A stretch of 64,000 bases of DNA from Dillenia suffruticosa. Its lineage: Eukaryota; Streptophyta; Magnoliopsida; Dilleniales; Dilleniaceae. The stretch is taken from assembly GCA_033439265.1 (NCBI GenBank), contig JAVTVX010000005.1, positions 1,684,001-1,748,000 of the forward strand, given 5' to 3'. The notes under the pieces are model-generated. The model saw nothing but the letters and a program-made list of their open reading frames with translations, was not told the origin of the DNA and ran no database searches. The translations under genes were made by a program, and so were the position numbers. Position 1 is the stretch's first letter, and each line of letters opens with the position of its first letter. Below, in pieces: positions 1 to 11,256 of the stretch.

Positions 1-758
1 TCCGATCCATATTGCAGGTAATGGACCTTTGAAAAACATGGTATGTGAACCAGCATAAAATGAAACCTTAAAACATGACTTCTACAGAGCACCTTCATAG
101 GGGGGCTTGTTGCTAGAGGCTTTAGCATGGGGCTGACTACTTGGCATGCAAACAAGATCAAGAAATAGTAAAAGGCTATGTTTTATGACTAGTATGCGAA
201 GTAGTTATCTATGGTCAAAGCTATCTGGTTTCTTGTACACTTGTGCAATTGTTTGAAGAAACATATTGGATACATGCCAGCTACACATTGATTATATATA
301 CTGCGTCTTTATAACCTAACAACACTTATAATTACACCATGAAATAATGATTTGTATTTTTGCAAACTTCTCTTAAAAAAAGTATGTAAAATAAGAGATT
401 AAAAAACTTCATGGGGATTGGTATAAAACTCAAAATAAGTTGACGTATATATAATGAAGGCATGAGAAAGATTTCCAAGATAAAGTAAATAATAACTTGC
501 ATATAATAACTTGTTTCACATATTACTTGGAATTTTAAATTTCAAATTGAAGATATATGTTTTCCAATAGGAGGATCCATGTTGTGTCATGAAAATTTTG
601 ATTCTGCCTTAACATTGTGGCCATGTTATGACATGTCCCACAATACACCCCACACCTTCACACTTTTCAGTTATAACTTAATTTTTCTTGAATTCTCCAC
701 TTTCTTAAATTGAACTCCCAACATTCTATCCATCTTTTCTGATTTCTATGTGGAAAAG

Positions 759-1328
759 CAAATGGCTTTCGATGTGAAGCATCTGCGTGTTCCTGAAATG
801 CGTTGGCTTGGAGCATTTTCTTCGGACTCTGAAAAGTTCAACCTTCCGCAGCAGTGCCTCCTTCCTTTGACAGCAGAAGGCATGGGTAGCTTCTGTTTAT
901 TTCATATGTAATTTCAGTTTTAGATGTCTTCCATTTCTTTCCCTTGCTTCATATTTTGTGTTAAAAAGTGTCTTGCAGATAAAAGGAGAACTGAATCAAT
1001 ATTATGGAGATGCTACTTGCAACGAGAGGCACCTCACTGGAGGTTTTATTGAATTATTCAACTTTCTTGCTTTCCTTTTACAAGTGCAGATTGAATACTA
1101 GTTTTTATTTTTATGTTTATTTTTTCTAGATTTGAACTAGAGCTCATGCTGCAAAGAGGTGTAAAGTTTGAAATTGAAGCATTATCTGTACATTCTATTT
1201 CATTCTTGTCAGAGGAGTACATACCATCCAAAATCAAAGGTGGAATGCACTTTCTACAATCCACATCTAGCTTAAAGTTTTTGCAGTCTTACATAAATAA
1301 ATGTTGGATAACTGAGGTGTCTAATTAA
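759..1328 (+). CDS. SPO11-1: SPO11-1 meiotic recombination protein, C-terminal exons (partial)
   Basis: Three exons encode the C-terminal end of the plant SPO11-1 topoisomerase VI A-like protein, which makes meiotic double-strand breaks. Exons are about 759-879 (or 885), 979-1042 and 1130-1328, and the phases join. The translation contains PEMRWLGAF, QQCLLPLTAE, DKRRTES, CYLQREAPHW, GVKFEIEALSVHS and YIPSKIK, which match SPO11-1 rather than SPO11-2 or TOP6A as I remember those families. The tail after YIPSKIK runs about 28 residues to a TAA and looks longer than the Arabidopsis end; a donor-like AAAG|GTGG near 1241 could remove it. The TOPRIM exons expected upstream were not found in 1-758. 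The first bases encode a possible SDPYC before a good CAG|GTAATG donor, faintly like the family DxDPYG motif, but this is weak. The upstream part may lie outside the window, or this may be a truncated copy. Confidence 0.8.
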
Positions 1329-3629
1329 CAATTCTTGCCCTTGTGAACATCTGATCCTTTGAATCTTATTAATTGTTCATATACCTGAAACTTCTAGGAA
1401 ATAATACTGAATTTATTTTTGGTTTGATTTTGATAGTGGAGTTATACAGAATGGTCGGAAAAACACTACTGAGAATTTTATATGATAAAGGATTGCAAGA
1501 GGAAGAACATGCATGAACGGGTTCAGGGTTATGGAGAGGAAAATTGATATCGCATGTACAATGGGCTTTGTTGCCTGTCGTAAAGATTGTTCAGTGCGAA
1601 GAAACAATATAGCTAGGAAGAATTTAGAGGAACTAAGAAGGAGAAGCGATATCAAGTTATGGGTTTGTAAGGTTCTGTTACTTCCTAGAAGAAATGCTAT
1701 GTAGTGGATTATGTGACAGTTATTGAGTTTTTAGAAAGTTCATGGTTTGGCCAAAGTCCTAAATTTTTACAATTGTTTTGTTGTAGGGAGTCCAAAGAGA
1801 GTCAGAATTTATGACCAATTATCTTGGCATAAAAAATTCATGGTTAATATGTTGTTGCCATAGTCATATCTCTTTAAACATCCTGTTAACCTAGGATTAG
1901 TCCTACATTCTGTGAGATCAGGAAACTATTAGTTGTTACCAACAAATATATATGAAAATAATGTTAATTATATGTGATTGTCTTGGCTGGACCTTATTTA
2001 TATCTTCTTACCACTCTCGTATTGATTTGACTATGGAGACTGAAGAGAGTACTGCATATCCAATAATTGCCACAAAGGGGTAAATAAATTATTACCATGG
2101 CCATGGCTCTCAAAACCTTGCTCAAATTTGAAATTAATCTTACTTCCTGATACCAATGCCCATAAGATGATTCTGTTTGTGGCTGACACTTTAATTTCCA
2201 TGTGCATTTGCTTGACCAAATATTTTTGACTGTTGCAATGATCTGTCTAATGAGTTTCAAGCTTTGAACGTGTAAAATAAATTTTTAATTGCCAAGTGCT
2301 TAGCACAAAAATGCTGTCTGAAAAATGGCCATTTGGTGTTAAATGATGGAGGATAAAAATTCTTTATCCATTCTTGAGAACTTGGAAAAGGACAGAGTTA
2401 ATGGAATGGCTGTCTAAATGGAAATTAAGCCATATGTGAAAATTTTATGGTCCGGTGTCTCCTCTACCTTATGAATCTCAACACAAAAATGGTGAGGTGG
2501 TGGCAATGTAATGATATATATGTAGATGATAATTGGTGACAACTAGTTTCTCTTTCTCTAGATTGTAACAGTCATGTATCAATTCATTAATATGGACCTC
2601 TTTGATCCAGTTGTACCTCGAGAGTGATTAGTATATCTATCCCTCCTTTCAGATCTGTCTTGTTGTTTTGTGCATTGCTTGTCACCTGTTCCTACTTCTA
2701 GCATAGTTCTATTCTATCATTGTGGATGAGTAAATCTCAAGATTGATATACCTCTTTTGTCTTTGAAGCTTACATGAGTTTTGTTATATAATCTCAAAGA
2801 TTGGCATACACGTAGGGGTGACATGACCTGACGAAAATCTTATCTAAGGGCATTTGAACTTTTTTCATTAGTAGTGCTTGTTTGCCTCAACATATTTATG
2901 ATGATAAAACTAATAGAAGGTTGATTTGACATAATAATATACTTTTAATGTGCTAGAGAGAACTACAAGTAGATCAGCTATAAACTATGGCTAGTAATCT
3001 CATCATTTTGTTTTCAGCCTTTTACTTTGATACTTATCCTTTGACATTAAATGGTGTCCGTGCTGCACCATTCGACATACAAGCCAACTCAGTTTATACC
3101 ATTAATTGAATGATTACTAGTTAAGTGGAAAATCTTTTCAGTAGCCTAGTGTGGTCGTGTTCTCCTTGCATAATTGCTCATTTGATGTTATATTACTCAT
3201 TCAACCAAAATGATTTGGTACATTGACTCTTATAAGAATCTTGATATGTCATGGACCCTTTTGGTGATTACAGCTGGTAACATCCAGCAACCTGTGAACA
3301 TTCCCCACGTGACAATCCATACTTGTTCTTTGTTTGCTCCACAGAGTTTTCTTCAAATGATTGTTGAACAGTCATATGGAGGGAATGGTGACAGTCTTTA
3401 GGACCATCTTGATTTCATTTGCATACTGGTTAGACTAATTCTTTTCAACTATCTTATGTCTATCTCATGAGTCCCACCCACTTTGGTTGGATCCTTCTAG
3501 ATTTTCATGCAATTGTTTTTCTACAATTATAGGCATGAATCCAAGATTGATTTTGCCCAATTTAAGACTGCTTCATTTGGAAGGATGGGTCCGTGTATGA
3601 AAAACCTGCTTTACAATATAAATCCACAG
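1329..3629. other. non-coding stretch after SPO11-1
   Basis: AT-rich sequence without a recognised gene. The part at 1435-1670 looks weakly coding (VELYRMVGKTLLRILYDKG in one frame) but is broken by stops and could not be assigned. A candidate polyadenylation signal (ATAAATAAAT) overlaps the end of the SPO11-1 reading frame near 1294. A G-box-like CACGTG lies near 3306, with no gene attached. Confidence 0.4.
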
Positions 3630-3714
3630 GATAGTTGAAAATGAGAGCTACGAAGTGTTTGAGCCACACAAGTGTAAAAGCTATGTAGTCATCAACAATA
3701 TGTTGCTGGACAAT
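3630..3714 (+). pseudogene. orphan exon-like segment, unrecognised
   Basis: An 85-base segment bounded by a CCACAG acceptor and a perfect GTAAGT donor. It is open for 28 codons in phase 1, reading IVENESYEVFEPHKCKSYVV then INNMLLDN. The composition looks like real coding sequence, but I do not recognise the family and found no convincing partner exon. It is probably a leftover exon of a decayed or captured gene. An undetected intact gene with small exons cannot be ruled out. Confidence 0.35.
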
Positions 3715-3798
3715 GTAAGTAGCTGACAAGTTCTTTCCTTTCAGCCATAATGAGAACCGTGTCTTATATTGTCACAGAGGTGCTTTCTGACGTTCCAC

Positions 3799-4109
3799 TT
3801 GCACTGTTTGTGAATGATTGTGAATTTTTTTCCCTTTTAATGGTATAGCTATATGAGACTAAATTGAGATATTGATCTTACCTTGTTATTGATTTACTTA
3901 CATGAAACAAGAAATAGACTTTACTATAGTTCAATTTGCTGGGACATGCTTCAATTTGCACTGTTTGTGACTGATTGTGATTTTTTTTTCCTTTTAATGG
4001 CATATCTATATGAGACTAAATTGAGATATTGATCTTACCTTGTTATTGATTTACTTACATGTAACAAGACATAGACTTACTATAGTTCAATTTGCTGGGA
4101 CATGCTTCA
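3799..4109. repeat. tandem duplication, about 157 bp x 2
   Basis: Two adjacent copies, about 3799-3955 and 3956-4109, share nearly all of their sequence, from GCACTGTTTGTGA to GGGACATGCTTCA. They differ by a few substitutions and single-base indels. The high identity indicates a fairly recent local duplication in non-coding DNA. Confidence 0.9.
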
Positions 4110-4573
4110 GAAATTAGTAACTTGTTGAATAAGTCGATGGATTATTAAGGGAAACTCCTGCTGATTTCTCATGACTTGTGCTTGGATGTTTGGTCAGACC
4201 ACTTTTGAATTCAAGTTTTGCCCTATATTACTAGTGGAAGTGTATCTCCAAATGCCAAGGGAAAGAACAAAAGTTTGTTTTATGGGCTTAGAATCTATGT
4301 CATATCTGGGCTTGACTCTTGTTCCCCACAATAAGTGGATGAGGGTGTTAGGACATTTAGGGTGAGTTTGGCAGCGAGGAAAAGACCACGTGGAAAGGCC
4401 CCTGGTCTTAAGTATCATTTGGTCATTTAACATAGTAGGTAAGGCTTCATACACATTATTGGCAACTTTATCCCAACCTTACATAAGAAAAGGTGAAATA
4501 GTTAAATTTGGGCTTTAAATTGTTATATATGAATCTGTTATTCACCTGTATATTAATTTTTTGTTGCAACGAT

Positions 4574-4639
4574 TGTTTAATCTTCCTTAATGTTCTTGGT
4601 TATGTTTGTTTAATCTTCCTTAATGTTCTTGGTTATGTG
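4574..4639. repeat. tandem duplication, about 33 bp x 2
   Basis: A short unit containing TTTAATCTTCCTTAATG followed by TTCTTGGTTATG occurs twice in direct succession and is identical over its core. It lies in non-coding DNA. Confidence 0.85.
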
Positions 4640-5840
4640 ACGGTCCTTAGGTGCTAACATCTAATTATTCGCAATTCTCTAGGAAAACATATCACTCAAT
4701 CACCTGAAGAGTTTGTTTAGGGAGTCGGGACGTCCTTTCTTAAATTTTGCAATAAGTAAAGAAAAGGGAAAAAGAATAGCTTCCACCGATACCCTGTGAT
4801 TGATAGTCCTTCAGAAAGCAGCCACGCAACTCTTGCCAGTAACCCATCCTGCCCAAATTAAATCTACTCAACCCAAGTCCCTCCCAGTCATTTTGGTGTC
4901 TAAGCCTAAATGTAAAGCTATTATTTGTCCATAAGTAAAGCCTATCTTGTTTGTTTGTTTCTTAATTTGGCATATGAAACCTACCATGCCCTTTCCTGAG
5001 AGTGATAACAATCAACCTTACTGTGTACAAGATTGTCTGATTGATTGATCTTTCTGTTCACTAATTCATGATGAAATTGCCCCCATCGATTATTTCATTT
5101 GCTTCTTTGATCTAGCTAGCTTTTTAGTCAACAAGAGTTTCTGCGAAGACTGCAATAAAGCTTTCAATTTGAAATACTTGTAATATCCTACAGAACCAGA
5201 TAAAGAAGTCAGCATTTAGTAGGACCATAACCATCATTGTCTCATGCCCCTTCTATGTCTGTTGTAGAAGATATGTTTCTTTTTCTTTTTATTTATTTAT
5301 TTTTCTCTCTTCCAAATATTTGATGCCTGAGTTCCTTCTCCTTACCTAATACACAAATTGGGAAAAGATAGCATATAATACGATTGACAAGTGAGAACCA
5401 TAAGATGTAAAAGTTATGGGGAACATAATAGATATGTAACACTTACTAGTTGTTGTCCGTTTAAACACAAGATATGTACTAATTTTTGAGTCAAACTGTA
5501 CATCAAGGTTACCATGGTTATGGTGTTCCTTGTAAAAAAAAAAAAAAAAAAAACAAAAAAATTAACTGTGAACATGGAGACTTGCTATGATGTACTATGT
5601 ATAATTGCTTCCTCTCTACTCACGTGTGCACATAAAGGTCAATTTGATCCCAAACCCCAAAAGCTAAAAATTCTTTTATTTTACAAAAAAAAAAGGAAAA
5701 ATGACACCCAGAGTATTTCGTCTACGGAGAGATAATTTACTGAGAAGAATGGTGCTGAATATGGTGTTAATTATCACTAAAATGCAACTCCTTTGTTTCT
5801 TTTTTTTTTTTTTTTAATTTTCATATTACTGTTTTGAAAT
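4640..5840. other. non-coding AT-rich stretch
   Basis: No gene recognised. It contains A-runs near 5532-5550 and 5685 and a T-run near 5800. The last part is the probable 3' flank of the minus-strand DUF761 gene. Confidence 0.5.
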
Positions 5841-6494
5841 CTATGCCATGACCAACTGTAGTTCAGCTTCAATTCTGATTCCTTCTTTCACCCTCCTGAC
5901 AAATTCCTCAAATCTCCTGTTTAATTCTTCTGTAGTCAAATCATATCCTAGCTCTTCTTCTTCTTCTTCTTCCTCCTCCACTGCAAGGCTGCTTTCTGGT
6001 TTTATTGGCTCATTGGCTTCTTTGATAGAAGTGTATTGGCCATATTCTTCATCATCTCGTGCTATCAAAGTAGCAGATTCTGAATTTTCAGCAGACAACT
6101 CTCTGTGTGCCTCCTCATCCTTCATGTAATTTTCTTCTTTCTCTCTGACAACGGCCTTTCCTAGAGGCAAAGCACCATCTTTAGAAACATTCTCATCCAT
6201 GGCTGATGTTTTCATCTCCAGCAGCTTTTTCCTGGGTTGCAACTCATCCTTGCTTTTTCCAAAGGGTTCCTCATCATGATCAGACTCGGGTGTAAAAGAA
6301 CTGATTAATCCAGAATTTTTTGCAAGGAAATCAAGGATTCCATTGCAAAGGATGAATATGCACTTCTTGTCAACAATTTGGCTGATTTGAGAAGACACGG
6401 TAGAGAAGAAGTTGATGTAATGGAGGTAAAATGAATAGTTTGGCGGGTAAGAAAATAGGAAAGAAAAAACAGACACCGACACTAAGACGTGCAT
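5841..6494 (-). CDS. DUF761-type small acidic protein
   Basis: A single-exon protein of 217 residues read from ATG at 6494. The N-terminal third is hydrophobic, with SYPPNYSFYLHYINFF and CIFILCNGILDFLAKNSGLI blocks, the usual N-terminal signature of plant DUF4408/DUF761 proteins. The middle is charged and ends in a run of ten Glu. The C-terminus LTTEELNRRFEEFVRRVKE then IRIEA is the DUF761 signature, often found in cotton-fibre-expressed-like proteins. The biochemical role is unknown. Length and architecture look complete. A TATA-like element lies about 190 bp upstream. Open frames on the opposite strand here are shadows caused by the Glu repeat. Confidence 0.78.
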   Translation of the reverse strand: MHVLVSVSVFSFLFSYPPNYSFYLHYINFFSTVSSQISQIVDKKCIFILCNGILDFLAKNSGLISSFTPESDHDEEPFGKSKDELQPRKKLLEMKTSAMDENVSKDGALPLGKAVVREKEENYMKDEEAHRELSAENSESATLIARDDEEYGQYTSIKEANEPIKPESSLAVEEEEEEEEELGYDLTTEELNRRFEEFVRRVKEGIRIEAELQLVMA

Positions 6495-6681
6495 AAATTT
6501 CTTTAAATAGTGAGTATCTAAATTGGCTCAAATTTTGTTGTTCTATTCGATCCATAAGTTCAATATGAGCTCTCTTATATTTATGTGGGCGCTTACGCCT
6601 GTTTTTGTGTGTGTGTGTGTGTGGGGCCGGGGGGGGGGGCGCTGAGAAGAGCAACTCTGACGGAAAGACCATGGAGCTTTT

Positions 6682-6692
6682 CTTATATATAT
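6682..6692 (-). promoter_or_regulatory. candidate TATA box of the DUF761 gene
   Basis: On the minus strand the sequence reads CATATATATAAGA, close to a plant TATA box, about 190 bp before the start codon at 6494. A GT run and a G/C run at 6606-6641 lie between it and the start codon and would fall in the 5' leader. Confidence 0.4.
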
Positions 6693-7188
6693 GGGCGGGG
6701 TTCAATTGGCTTGTGTGATTTACAAATATAACCTCGGCCAACATGACTTGTGGAAGCAAAGATTTTCCACCATGTGGTTTTGAAAGAAGGCCAAGATGCC
6801 CTTAAGAGGCTTGTGTGATAGATCCAGGTTGCCTCTATGGATGGGTATTGTGATTTCCCAGACTTTAATCCCCTGAAGTTTCTCTCTGCCACACCCATTG
6901 GGTGGGTAACAGTAACGATCAAGTTCGAAATTTAGGACAACCGTTCTCGCGTTGCAAGCTCACAATGATTGATAGGTGAATATATGGAAGAGAGAGAGAG
7001 AGTAAATATATGGATGGATAGTTGGTTTAGTAAAATTGTGTTATGTTTCTTAATGAAATTATCGAATTCAATTCGTGATTTGGGTATAGAAAAATTTATG
7101 TTGGGAGGATAGTTTTCTTAAATGAGTTATTACAAGTTACGAATTGAATTAATCAGAATATGATTTCGAACATTAATAGGTATAATAT

Positions 7189-7189
<1 letters not shown>

Positions 7190-7274
<85 letters not shown>
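7190..7274. repeat. (AG)n microsatellite, about 42 units
   Basis: An almost uninterrupted AG run of about 85 bases. The minus-strand open frame across it translates to Ser-Leu repeats and is not a gene. Confidence 0.97.
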
Positions 7275-7278
<4 letters not shown>

Positions 7279-10200
7279 AATGTAGTCCTCCAAATGGGGT
7301 AATAGGCAAATTGACGTCCTCATCGTAGGACATTAATAAAAGCTGAACAATTAACTTAAAAGATTGAGATATCATGTTTTGCTTAAGTTTTGATTTGAAA
7401 TTTATCTATAAAATTTATGTTTAAAGAATTTTTTTTTAAATAGAATTTTATAAATAATTAAATTAATTAATTAGAATATGATTGAACGGTCAAAAAAAAA
7501 AAGAAAGAAAACTGGTTCAGAGAATGGTGCGTGTCCCTTTGAGAAGGATCATGAGACTTTGAAAGTGATCTTTCTGGAGATTCAGGGCGCGTGGATTGCA
7601 TCCAGAACAAGATAACATGAGTGGTCATATAAATTTTGGTGTGCCATTGTCACTAGAAATTTCGTACGTTTGTCGATGAAAGGACATGCCATTTAATGTG
7701 TCTAAATTTATTAGATTAAGTAAAATTCTCGCTCTAAACAATTATTGATATACATATAATTTTATAATTATCATTTTAAGTTGTTAGGAAAATTATTATC
7801 TTTTTTAAATTTTGATTAATATTTTTAATAAATGTGTGACTTAAATTTCGTTTAAAAATTCTCATAAAAATATATTATAACACAAAAAAAAATAATAAAA
7901 GATGTCATAGAAATTGTTACAGAAAACGTCATAAAAACAAGTTATCTTGGATAAGAGATTGTTTTGTTTTGTTTTTTATTTTTTTTGGGTACTAGGATTA
8001 GAGATCGTTACAAAGGTAGAAATTCTTTTTAATAATTGAAAACCCGATTTAACAATGTAAGTGTAAATTGAGGATTGTACTTAATCCAAAAATATTATCA
8101 GTTACACATTTCAATAATTTAATATCTAAAAATCAAATTTTAATGAGAAGTTTCAAAGTCTAGAAGTATAGGCAATTTTTCAAGTATGATAGGATGATCA
8201 TTTGCACGTATTCAAATCACTATATCTTTTTATGCGTTAAACATTTTTCAAATTAAAAAATTACATATTAAAAATGGTGTGTAGGGTTATAAATTCAAGT
8301 ATTTACAATATTAAAATCTCGAAAATAAGTTAGAGAAAAATAAGTAAGAAATTGATTGGTCACTTGACTTTTGCAAGTAGGAAATTTATCTTGAAGCAAG
8401 TTTTCAACGAAGTTTTTGAATTTTCAACTGGCTCTAACAACTAGATAAATTCAAATTTGAGTTATAATAGTGGGAAAATGTCAATAAACCAGGAAGAGAT
8501 TCAACTTAATTTAGCTTACAAATCAGGATATTTTTTCATAAAATTTACTGCTATTTGCCAGTAAATTTGTAACGTTGAGCAAGTGTTTGAGGCTAAAAAA
8601 ACTTAAAATAAAAAAAGCATGTACATCAGGACTTGAAGGAGACATACAAGAGCTATTTTGAGCAGTATATACAAATATAAGTTTTATGGGCAATACATTG
8701 GGAGGGGAAACTGTAAAAGTTGAATAATTAGAATTCTGTTTGATGAATTTTCAAAAATAGGGCATTAGTGATAATTAAGTTGAAATAGGTATGGTTCTCT
8801 TTTCCCAATATATTTCATAGGAAAGTTCCTAGAACCTTGTAAGAGCTTGTGGCTCTAAAGCATGCCAAAGTTGTCAAACTCATGTTGGCTATTAATCATT
8901 TTCTCCCATGCCAACACTCGAATTTTTAAGGTTCATGCTGGTTGAGCAAGAAATTGATCCTCAAAGGAAAGCATATGGTGGAAGAAGATTTCAGTCTCAC
9001 CATTCATGGTTATAAATCCTTGTCTCTGGCAATGAAAATGAAGGATTTTCATTACACCCACTTCCATTAAGCATCACCCAATTGTTAGGTGCTAATTAAC
9101 ATACATTATGCCTAACCTTGTCAAATTCTGTTTCATCATAACACCTTGAACCCAACTGCAAACCTTATAACTCAACAAGAAAGTGCCCTAAATCTAATTT
9201 ATGTGGCACAAGATTCCAAATATTGTTGAAGGGTCTGTACTTGAGGCTCTCAGAACCCCACAATTGCTTAGCTTTCACTCAATTCAACTCGGAAGATATC
9301 TGTTTTTATATTTTTTTGGTCGATTGGTACTTGATAACCAATTTATGGATTCTAATTAATCCGATTCGTGCTAATTGTTGGGCTTATTAAGGGGTGAGAT
9401 CTTCTTGCACCTGTTTTTGCTATTGTTTCTTGCTGTATTTAATTTGAGGATAAAATGATTTGTAGTCTTGTATTCAAAATTTCATAAATAATTTCTTCTT
9501 AGTGCAAAGAAAGTACCATTGTTTACATATTGAAATACTTATAGTATTGGGCATCCGATGAACCTTTTTTAGCATCTGGAAAACACACAGTGTACTTAGA
9601 TTTGGCAATATTTTGGATCCTTGTATGAGAAATTAGAAAATAAAAAAATAAATTATTGTTTTAAATGGAAAATTCAGCTTTAATTAGTGGGAAGACGCAT
9701 AGATCATTTTGGAACTCAACAAAATGGGTTCAATTTTATGCATATTGTCAAAGAAAATGTTTTAGAGTCTATCAATCTATTAGTATTATTATCTTTTTAC
9801 GTTTGTTTGTTTCTCATTTTGTTTTGTTTTGTTCTTTTTATTATAATTTCCGACACACCATTTGGAATTATAAAATTATTGTTGTTGTTCTATTTTCATT
9901 TTTTCCCATGGGAGAGTATCTTTTGATTTCTTTATTAGCTACAAAATTTTCAATAATTTTTTTTTAAAAATTTTTTGCTATAAAAAAATTAAAAAAAAAA
10001 GTAAAGGTAGCACATTTTTTCTTTTGGCTTGTGTTGTTTTGATGATAATTAGAAATTATGGAAGTTTGGGATCAAAAGTTTACCATTTCAAATCCCATGA
10101 CTTAAAAAATTTTGCTCTTTTAACTATAAAACTTCATATTCAAATCATTGAATCATTTAATATACATTTTTTTAATAATTTATATCACTAAATTTAAAAC

Positions 10201-10864
10201 TTGAATTATTCGAAATTTACAGCTTTTTTTTTCCTGATATTTCAAAATCTCATTGTTTGAGAGTTTTGGTGGATCTGCCGGGTTTGATAAGCAAATCTTA
10301 AAATTTTTAAAATTCTTTCATAAAATTAAAATTCCATGAAAAGAAAACAATTTTTGTTGTAAATTCCATGTGCTCCTTAAATGACTTTTATGAATAAAAA
10401 AAATTGGGTCAGTTCCTCAAATGATTTTCAAAAATCAAAGAAATTATGTGACATCAAAATTACTTTCTCCTCGTGTCGATTTTGAATCAGTCTCTCCTCT
10501 TAATAGAATGGTCTTGGTGGGGATTGCTTCATTGCCTTCAATGGCTTGCCTGATGACCCCATTTGTAGGATTACGTTCTTTGATTTAACGAAAACACATT
10601 GGTAACTTTTTGAACAAAATCAGGTCTATGGGCCATATGGGGTTCAATTCAGATGGACTTTTGGGATCAAAAGTTGCAATAGAACATTCCTTTTTATATT
10701 AAAGATTACTTTAATTTACAAAAAGGAGACCAAAAACAAAAGCAGTAAAGCTAATTAAAAAGAGGCAAACATAGTAATAGTCTAGTAAGGTTCTCAAAAC
10801 TCAGGCCTCCATATTCATAGACACAGATGGATGAAATGTCCCTTTCAGGGGTTCATGATGGGTT

Positions 10865-11185
10865 TCAGAGTTGATCAGGCCATAGAAATGCCCCCATGGC
10901 AAATGCCCTTTTCTCATCCAAGCTTCCATTGAAATTTAGACCATATTCTGCTAGCAGCACGTCAACTTTCCACTCCTCCATGCTCTCATAGTCCCTCTTG
11001 GTGTACCTTGGATAATGGAGAGGCATTTGAAACCCTGTAATGCTTTTGCCTTTGCTTGTCTTGATTTGATGAGTCACCTCTTTCATGTGTTCTTCTTCGT
11101 CGCTTGGTGAAGAAACTTGTCCATTTGCTGACCCATTGTCAACCAAGTACCCAAATGCAAAGTTTAGGAGCCACTTCAATGCCAT
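10865..11185 (-). CDS. DUF7722-type small plant protein
   Basis: A single-exon protein of 106 residues from ATG at 11185. It starts with a short hydrophobic stretch (LKWLLNFAFGYLV) and has an acidic linker. The conserved block GFQMPLHYPRYTKRDYESME then EWKVDVLLAEYGL and KRAFAMGAFLWPDQ matches the plant DUF7722 family as I remember it. The function is unknown. The start is supported by the hydrophobic N-terminus and by a good TATA box about 65 bp upstream. A CT-rich leader (rich in GA on the minus strand) follows the TATA box. Confidence 0.8.
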   Translation of the reverse strand: MALKWLLNFAFGYLVDNGSANGQVSSPSDEEEHMKEVTHQIKTSKGKSITGFQMPLHYPRYTKRDYESMEEWKVDVLLAEYGLNFNGSLDEKRAFAMGAFLWPDQL

Positions 11186-11245
11186 CTCTCTCTCTTTCTC
11201 TCTCTGTGCAATGCTTTAAAACCACCCAAGTCACAACTCACAAGC

Positions 11246-11256
11246 TATATTTATAC
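11246..11256 (-). promoter_or_regulatory. candidate TATA box of the DUF7722 gene
   Basis: The minus strand reads AGTATAAATATAG, a near-perfect plant TATA consensus (TATAAATA). It is about 65 bp before the start codon at 11185, which leaves room for a 30-35 base leader. Confidence 0.55.

Larger units (their letters stand above)
6495..10864. other. long intergenic AT-rich region
   Basis: No gene recognised over about 4.4 kb. It holds the candidate promoter of the DUF761 gene, an AG microsatellite (7190-7274), a possible decayed SINE-like segment near 7030-7190 and many A/T runs. The open frames at 9665-9967 are T-rich low-complexity translation without family features. Confidence 0.5.

Noticed and set aside
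1..20. SOURCE of a SPO11 DxDPYG motif at the window start
   Set aside because: Only DPY matches, Cys replaces Gly, and the sequence is too short to count as an exon.
3799..4109. CRISPR-like or LTR-like repeat
   Set aside because: Just two long direct copies with no spacers, no TG...CA ends and no coding sequence between them.
7130..7375. 81-residue minus-strand frame
   Set aside because: It is mostly Ser-Leu repeats from the AG microsatellite.
9665..9967. 100-residue hydrophobic frame
   Set aside because: T-rich low-complexity DNA makes spurious hydrophobic frames. No family motif, no splice or promoter support.
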